Assembly: GCA_021794835.1 (NCBI GenBank)
Contig: JAJYQA010000029.1
Span: forward strand, 62,001-126,000
Direction: 5' to 3'
DNA: 64,000 nucleotides
Source: Actinomycetes bacterium
GTDB taxonomy: Bacteria; Actinomycetota; Aquicultoria; Aquicultorales; Aquicultoraceae
Shown: positions 60,397-64,000 of the stretch, one piece after another
Position numbering within the stretch: position 1 is the first letter of the stretch
How the letters are laid out: the number at the start of each line of letters is the position of its first letter
Program-made: the position numbers and the translations under genes
The notes under the pieces: model-generated
The model's database searches: none
What the model was told of the DNA's origin: nothing
What the model saw: only the letters and a program-made list of their open reading frames with translations

Positions 60397-61806
60397 TTAT
60401 ACTGCATTAGCTGTGTTCTTTAGGGGAAGTTTGATGGTGAACTCGCAACCGCGCGGGCCTCGGTTATGTACGGTGATGTTGCCACCATGGTTTTCAATTA
60501 ATAGTTTGCTAATTGCCAGGCCAAGCCCGGTACCGGCATATTCTTGTCTTGAAGAAGGGTTGCCGATATAAAAGCGATCGAAGATATTCGGCAGCTCGTC
60601 GGCTGGAATACCTGCACCTTCGTCGGCAAATTTCACCCAAAACTCGGTAGGTGTCCAACCGGATTGAACATACACTGTGCTATCCGGCGGCGAAAACTTT
60701 ATAGCGTTGTCAATTATATTAATGAAAACCTCGGTTAGTCGCTGTGGGTCGGCCTGGATGGTTTTTTCGCTACTTGTGCCTGATAAGATAAGCCCTACAT
60801 TCTTTTCAGCGGCGATGGGCCTACATATCTCTACCACTTCGGAAAGCACGGTTCCCGGCACAACATCCGTCCAGTTAAATTGAAGGTGGCCGCTGCGGAG
60901 TCTAGCCAGTGTCAGGAGATCATCAACTATTTCGGCCAGACGTTCGGACTCAGCATAGATCCTAGCCAGATAGGTAGGATGCTTGGTTAAAGGGACTGTG
61001 CCGTCCAACATACCTTGTGCGAAACCTCGGATGGATGTTAGCGGGGTCCGCAGCTCATGCGAAACATTGGCCAGGAAATCTTGCCGGGTCCGTTCAAGCG
61101 CCTCAAGCTGGATTGCCATATAGTCCAGAGTTTGGGCAAGCCGACCGATCTCGTCGGTACGGCTAATGTTTATGCGCGCGCTAAAATCGCCCTGCCCCAT
61201 CTTTAAAGCTGCCTGGTTCATTTTTGTAAAAGGAGATGTAAAGTAGCGCGAGATAAGATAAGTTGGGATTATTGATATAGCAAAGGCTCCCATAGCAGCA
61301 AACCACACCAAATGTATGAGGTTTCTAATCGGTCCGTGGATATCCTCAATAAGGGTAAAAGCTATAATCGTCAATTTTGGGATCGCTATGGATGTTACAA
61401 GAAGATCCAATGAGGAGTTATCTGGATCATTTAGCATCATCGTAGTTTTACCGTTTTTTTTCGTTTCTTTGGCTAGGTGTTGGAGCATTTCGTCACTTGG
61501 GGCTCCAGCGATATCTGGGTCCGTTGCAAAAAGCAGCCTGTTATTTAAATCAAGTATGCAAAAGTGTGTCTTCTCCAAACGATCAATAATCTGGATTTCT
61601 TGGTTATACCTGGCGATTGCCAACTGACCGCGTATATATCGCTCAGTCAGCTCTTTTACTTCTCTGACGGCTTTGTCTTGCTGGATTTCGTATTTATAAG
61701 TAAAGTAGTCTGAGAAGAGTCCGCTAAGAAATATACTTAAAGCCGCAGTGGTAAATAGAGCCGTTCCAAGTCCGAAGACAAGGATTTTAGAGAAGATGCT
61801 TCGCAT
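60397..61806 (-). CDS. Sensor histidine kinase, PhoR-like
   Basis: This kinase (about 469 residues) has two membrane helices flanking an extracytoplasmic sensor region (about residues 35-165), a HAMP domain (SRYFTSPFTKMNQAALKMGQ), the HisKA box FLANVSHELRTPLTSIRGFA and HATPase motifs (FINIIDNAIKFSPP, FADEGAGIPADEL, GTGLGLAISKLLIENHGG). ATG 61806 is preferred because GGGGGGAG lies just upstream; it overlaps the regulator by 20 bases. It phosphorylates the OmpR-type regulator encoded before it. Confidence 0.95.
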   Translation of the reverse strand: MRSIFSKILVFGLGTALFTTAALSIFLSGLFSDYFTYKYEIQQDKAVREVKELTERYIRGQLAIARYNQEIQIIDRLEKTHFCILDLNNRLLFATDPDIAGAPSDEMLQHLAKETKKNGKTTMMLNDPDNSSLDLLVTSIAIPKLTIIAFTLIEDIHGPIRNLIHLVWFAAMGAFAISIIPTYLISRYFTSPFTKMNQAALKMGQGDFSARINISRTDEIGRLAQTLDYMAIQLEALERTRQDFLANVSHELRTPLTSIRGFAQGMLDGTVPLTKHPTYLARIYAESERLAEIVDDLLTLARLRSGHLQFNWTDVVPGTVLSEVVEICRPIAAEKNVGLILSGTSSEKTIQADPQRLTEVFINIIDNAIKFSPPDSTVYVQSGWTPTEFWVKFADEGAGIPADELPNIFDRFYIGNPSSRQEYAGTGLGLAISKLLIENHGGNITVHNRGPRGCEFTIKLPLKNTANAV

Positions 61807-62497
61807 TTTCTCCCCCCAGAACGAACTTATACCCAACGCCCCAAATAGTTTTTATCTGGCATGTATCTGATATAAGCTCTAGTTTCTCCCGGAGACGGTT
61901 GATATGAACATCAACTGTGCGGGTATTACCTGGAAAATCAAATCCCCAGAGCTGTTGTAGCAAGAACTCACGGGTAAAAACCTGGTCGGGATGACTTGCC
62001 AAGAAATGCAAAAGTTCAATCTCTCGCGGTGTTAGATCGGCTACCTCACCCGCTATCTTGACTGCGTAGCTATTAATATTGATGGTTAGGTTGGGCAGTT
62101 CTATTTGCTGGGGTTTATCTTCGCTGCGCCGAAGAACAGCCTTGATACGTGCCGCTAGCTCCAGCGGGTCGAAGGGCTTGATGATGTAATCATCAGCCCC
62201 TAGATTGAACCCCCGCAGTCTATCTTGAATTTCGCCTTTGGCGGTAAGTATAATTACCGGCAACGACGTGCGCTGCCTAACCCAACGGCAAATTTCCCAA
62301 CCGTCTACCTGGGGAAGCATAAGGTCGAGTACAACCAGGTTAATGTCAGAGCTGCCGGATAGGACCTTAAGAGCCTCGGAACCATCCAGTGCCGTAACAC
62401 ATCGAAAGCCCTGGTTTTCTAGGTATAGTCGGATTAGATCTGATATATTGCGGTCGTCTTCAACAATTAAAACTGTAGTTAAGTTGCTTAACTGCAT
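61787..62497 (-). CDS. OmpR/PhoB-type response regulator
   Basis: This 236-residue regulator has a receiver domain (VLIVEDDRNISDLIRLYL, Asp in LVVLDLMLPQVDGWEI, Lys in IIKPFDPLELAARI) and a winged-helix DNA-binding domain (LTPREIELLHFLASHPDQVF, then TRTVDVHINRLREKLE). ATG 62497 follows AGGAAGG. It is the first gene of the two-component unit with the PhoR-like kinase; phosphate or envelope control is possible. Confidence 0.95.
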   Translation of the reverse strand: MQLSNLTTVLIVEDDRNISDLIRLYLENQGFRCVTALDGSEALKVLSGSSDINLVVLDLMLPQVDGWEICRWVRQRTSLPVIILTAKGEIQDRLRGFNLGADDYIIKPFDPLELAARIKAVLRRSEDKPQQIELPNLTININSYAVKIAGEVADLTPREIELLHFLASHPDQVFTREFLLQQLWGFDFPGNTRTVDVHINRLREKLELISDTCQIKTIWGVGYKFVLGGENAKHLL

Positions 62498-62644
62498 TAA
62501 CAACCTTCCTTACCTAAACTAGAGTATAGCATTGTTGTGCAGGTTTTAAGGTACGTTATGAAATATTTCATTTTTAGACCAGAAAAGTTTATTGACCAGA
62601 TTTTAAAAATGCGGGTACATAAAAGTCAGATGGGGGTGATGATG

Positions 62645-62830
62645 ATGGCAGCAAGACCAGCCAATACTTTCTGGAACATACTGTATATAGTACTTGTTAT
62701 TTTCGTCATTTTGGCTTTACTGCAACTTCTAGGCGTATTTGCCTTTACGTCCGCTGTAGCAAGCATAATCTATACCTTGGCGGTAATTTTCATTATAGTA
62801 GCGGTTCTACACTTGCTAGGGTTGTTCTAG
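62645..62830 (+). CDS. Small hydrophobic membrane protein, paralogue of the one at 19180
   Basis: A 61-residue protein starting MAARPANTFWNILYIVLVIF with a second span (TLAVIFIIVAVLHLLGLF). It matches the protein at 19180-19365 in length, start (MAAR) and the G-x-x-A-F-T-x-x-x-x-S-x-I-x centre. ATG 62645 is chosen for the GGGGGT site just upstream over the longer frame from 62537. Divergent from the PhoB-type regulator gene. Confidence 0.7.
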   Translation: MAARPANTFWNILYIVLVIFVILALLQLLGVFAFTSAVASIIYTLAVIFIIVAVLHLLGLF

Positions 62831-62858
62831 CATTACAATAGGGCCTATAGATAAGATA

Positions 62859-62893
62859 ACCACGGCAAGGGGGCCAGGCCCCTTGCCGTGGTT
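62859..62893 (+). terminator. Very stable hairpin and empty stretch
   Basis: AACCACGGCAAGGGG, five-base loop, CCCCTTGCCGTGGTT, after the small membrane protein gene. The 300 bases to the next gene hold no frame; a second hairpin GATACCTGC...GCAGGTATC lies at 63074-63109 in the leader of the PucR-type gene. Confidence 0.75.
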
Positions 62894-63134
62894 AATAGCT
62901 AAATTGAGTCCTCTATCTCTTCTAACTTAAAGTTTTCTACCATAGCCGAGATCATATTATCGAATAATACATGCCGTGGAACTTTTGGGAAAAATATTTA
63001 ATCCGATTGTTACTTTGTGGAAACACTGGTGAAACTTTTGTTGGATAAATTACTAGTAAGATACAAAACGACAGATACCTGCAAAGGCAATGATGCTGGA
63101 GCAGGTATCCTTTGTCTGTAGTTAGGTAGTATAT

Positions 63135-64000
63135 ATGGTGGGCGGAATTAGCTTAGACAGAGTTTTAAAAATAAAAAGCCTTCAGAATTCAAAGATTCTG
63201 GCTGGCGGGGACCAGCTTGATCGCCTGGTGACCAGTGTGACAGTCGGAGAGGTTCCCGACATCGCAAATTGGCTTACCGGGGGCGAGCTGGTACTCTCAA
63301 CCTTCTTTGCCGTATCTAGTGATCCAAAAGCAATCAGCTCGCTTGCAAAAAATATAATCAATGGTCCAGCGGCAGCGCTTGCCGTAAAGCCAGCGCGGTT
63401 TTTAGAGTCGTTACCGTCCGACGTGCTGGAGCTTGCCGAGAAGCTGGAATTCCCCATTATTGAGGTGCCGTCCGATGTCCGCTGGACGACAATTATAGCC
63501 GATGTTTATGAGACAATGGCAATGGTAAATAATCAAATCGCAGGAGATATTGGAGGCGAGCTTCTTCGGGCGGCAATCGATGGTCGAGGACTGAAATCAA
63601 TTGTTCAAACCGCATCGAGAAGGCTGGATGCTCCAGTAATTATTTATGACTTTCTCGATGGGATTATCGCTGAAGCAACACCCACAGAACCATTCCCACA
63701 CGACATAGTACCGCTACTTAAGCATAAGGATGAATTGGACGATCGGGATAGCTACATTAACAGGCAACGACCGTCGCCTGTTAAGCACATTAAGGTTGAC
63801 GGCAACGACCTGTTTTTCGCTAATGTGTTGATCGGCTCTGAAGTTGTCGCGGTTGTAGCTACTGTTGTTCCAGACACTCTTGATGAGGTCTCAATAAATT
63901 TCTTAAAAAGAGCCGCTGAGGCGGCCGCAGTTGAAATAGCCAGGACGAGAGCGATTGAGAAAGCCGAGGTCAAGGTTTACGGAGATTTCTTAAACGATCT
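63135..64000 (+). CDS. PucR-type transcriptional regulator, N-terminal part
   Basis: The frame starts at ATG 63135 and is open to the end of the window (288 residues). The first 130 residues (DRVLKIKSLQNSKILAGGDQ, VTVGEVPDIANWLTGGELVL, KLEFPIIEVPSDVRWTTIIA) are the PucR purine-catabolism N-terminal domain; a GAF-like sensor domain follows (TASRRLDAPVIIYDFLDGII). The C-terminal helix-turn-helix (CdaR/PucR type) must lie beyond base 64000. It would regulate catabolic genes, possibly nitrogen use. Confidence 0.85.
   Translation, partial: MVGGISLDRVLKIKSLQNSKILAGGDQLDRLVTSVTVGEVPDIANWLTGGELVLSTFFAVSSDPKAISSLAKNIINGPAAALAVKPARFLESLPSDVLELAEKLEFPIIEVPSDVRWTTIIADVYETMAMVNNQIAGDIGGELLRAAIDGRGLKSIVQTASRRLDAPVIIYDFLDGIIAEATPTEPFPHDIVPLLKHKDELDDRDSYINRQRPSPVKHIKVDGNDLFFANVLIGSEVVAVVATVVPDTLDEVSINFLKRAAEAAAVEIARTRAIEKAEVKVYGDFLND

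Noticed and set aside
1..64000. tRNA, rRNA, insertion sequence or integrase genes
   Set aside because: None could be recognised on either strand; the phage-like fragment in the array has no integrase or clear attachment sites.

Overview
The window (about 45% G+C by eye) looks like a chromosomal segment of an anaerobic, deep-branching Gram-positive-type bacterium, possibly an uncultured Actinomycetota or Bacillota lineage. The supports are a c-di-AMP (ydaO-type) riboswitch, a selenocysteine-containing peroxiredoxin, KamA and ECF sigma genes, PadR-, PucR- and VapBC-type genes, strong AGGAGG Shine-Dalgarno sites and many simple hairpin terminators. This assignment is an inference; no rRNA or tRNA gene was seen.

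Positions 1-16.8 kb form a CRISPR-Cas island. It opens with the end of a cas3/HD gene and a type I cas8-cas7-cas5 operon. After a DNA-methyltransferase remnant comes a six-gene type III effector operon (cmr1-like, cmr6-like, Csx11-family cas10, cmr4-like, cmr5/cas11-like, cas5-like RAMP), which best fits subtype III-C. Its Cas10 has lost the HD and GGDD motifs I can check, while the Cas7-type backbone keeps its catalytic Asp. Next are a VapBC-like pair and a solitary RHH antitoxin, each preceded by a single degenerate copy of the CRISPR repeat, then cas6 and an array of 20 full 37-bp repeats plus one truncated repeat. The array is interrupted by about 770 bp of phage-like DNA and resumes as decaying repeats. 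No cas1, cas2 or cas4 is present in the window.

Positions 16.8-33 kb are ordinary accessory and housekeeping genes: a methyltransferase-like membrane protein, an alpha/beta hydrolase, a DUF302 gene under a CsoR/CstR-like operator, two HEAT-repeat paralogues, a MacAB-like export operon followed by an ECF sigma/anti-sigma/polymer-forming protein operon, a truncated DJ-1-like gene and a hydantoinase A/B operon with an RDD protein. At 32.8-36.7 kb a PadR gene heads an ABC exporter operon whose permease is split by an apparent frameshift.

Positions 36.7-44.3 kb hold a NarX/NarL-like two-component system with an extra PAS sensor, divergent from two putative sulfate-exporter (PSE/YeiH) family transporters with small accessory proteins and an orphan CsoR-like operator. 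Positions 44.3-46.8 kb contain a cluster of hairpins, three 17-bp operator repeats and an HTH-nucleotidyltransferase-like gene with an in-frame TGA, then a PEBP lipoprotein. A c-di-AMP riboswitch at 48.3 kb stands upstream of a lysine/glutamate 2,3-aminomutase-like gene, which suggests osmolyte control. The rest contains two more DJ-1-like paralogues, dapA followed by the selenocysteine peroxiredoxin, a PfkB sugar kinase, a YyaL/DUF255 protein, an SDR epimerase, a ferredoxin-like protein, a CDF metal exporter, a PhoR/PhoB-like two-component system and the start of a PucR-type regulator running off the end.
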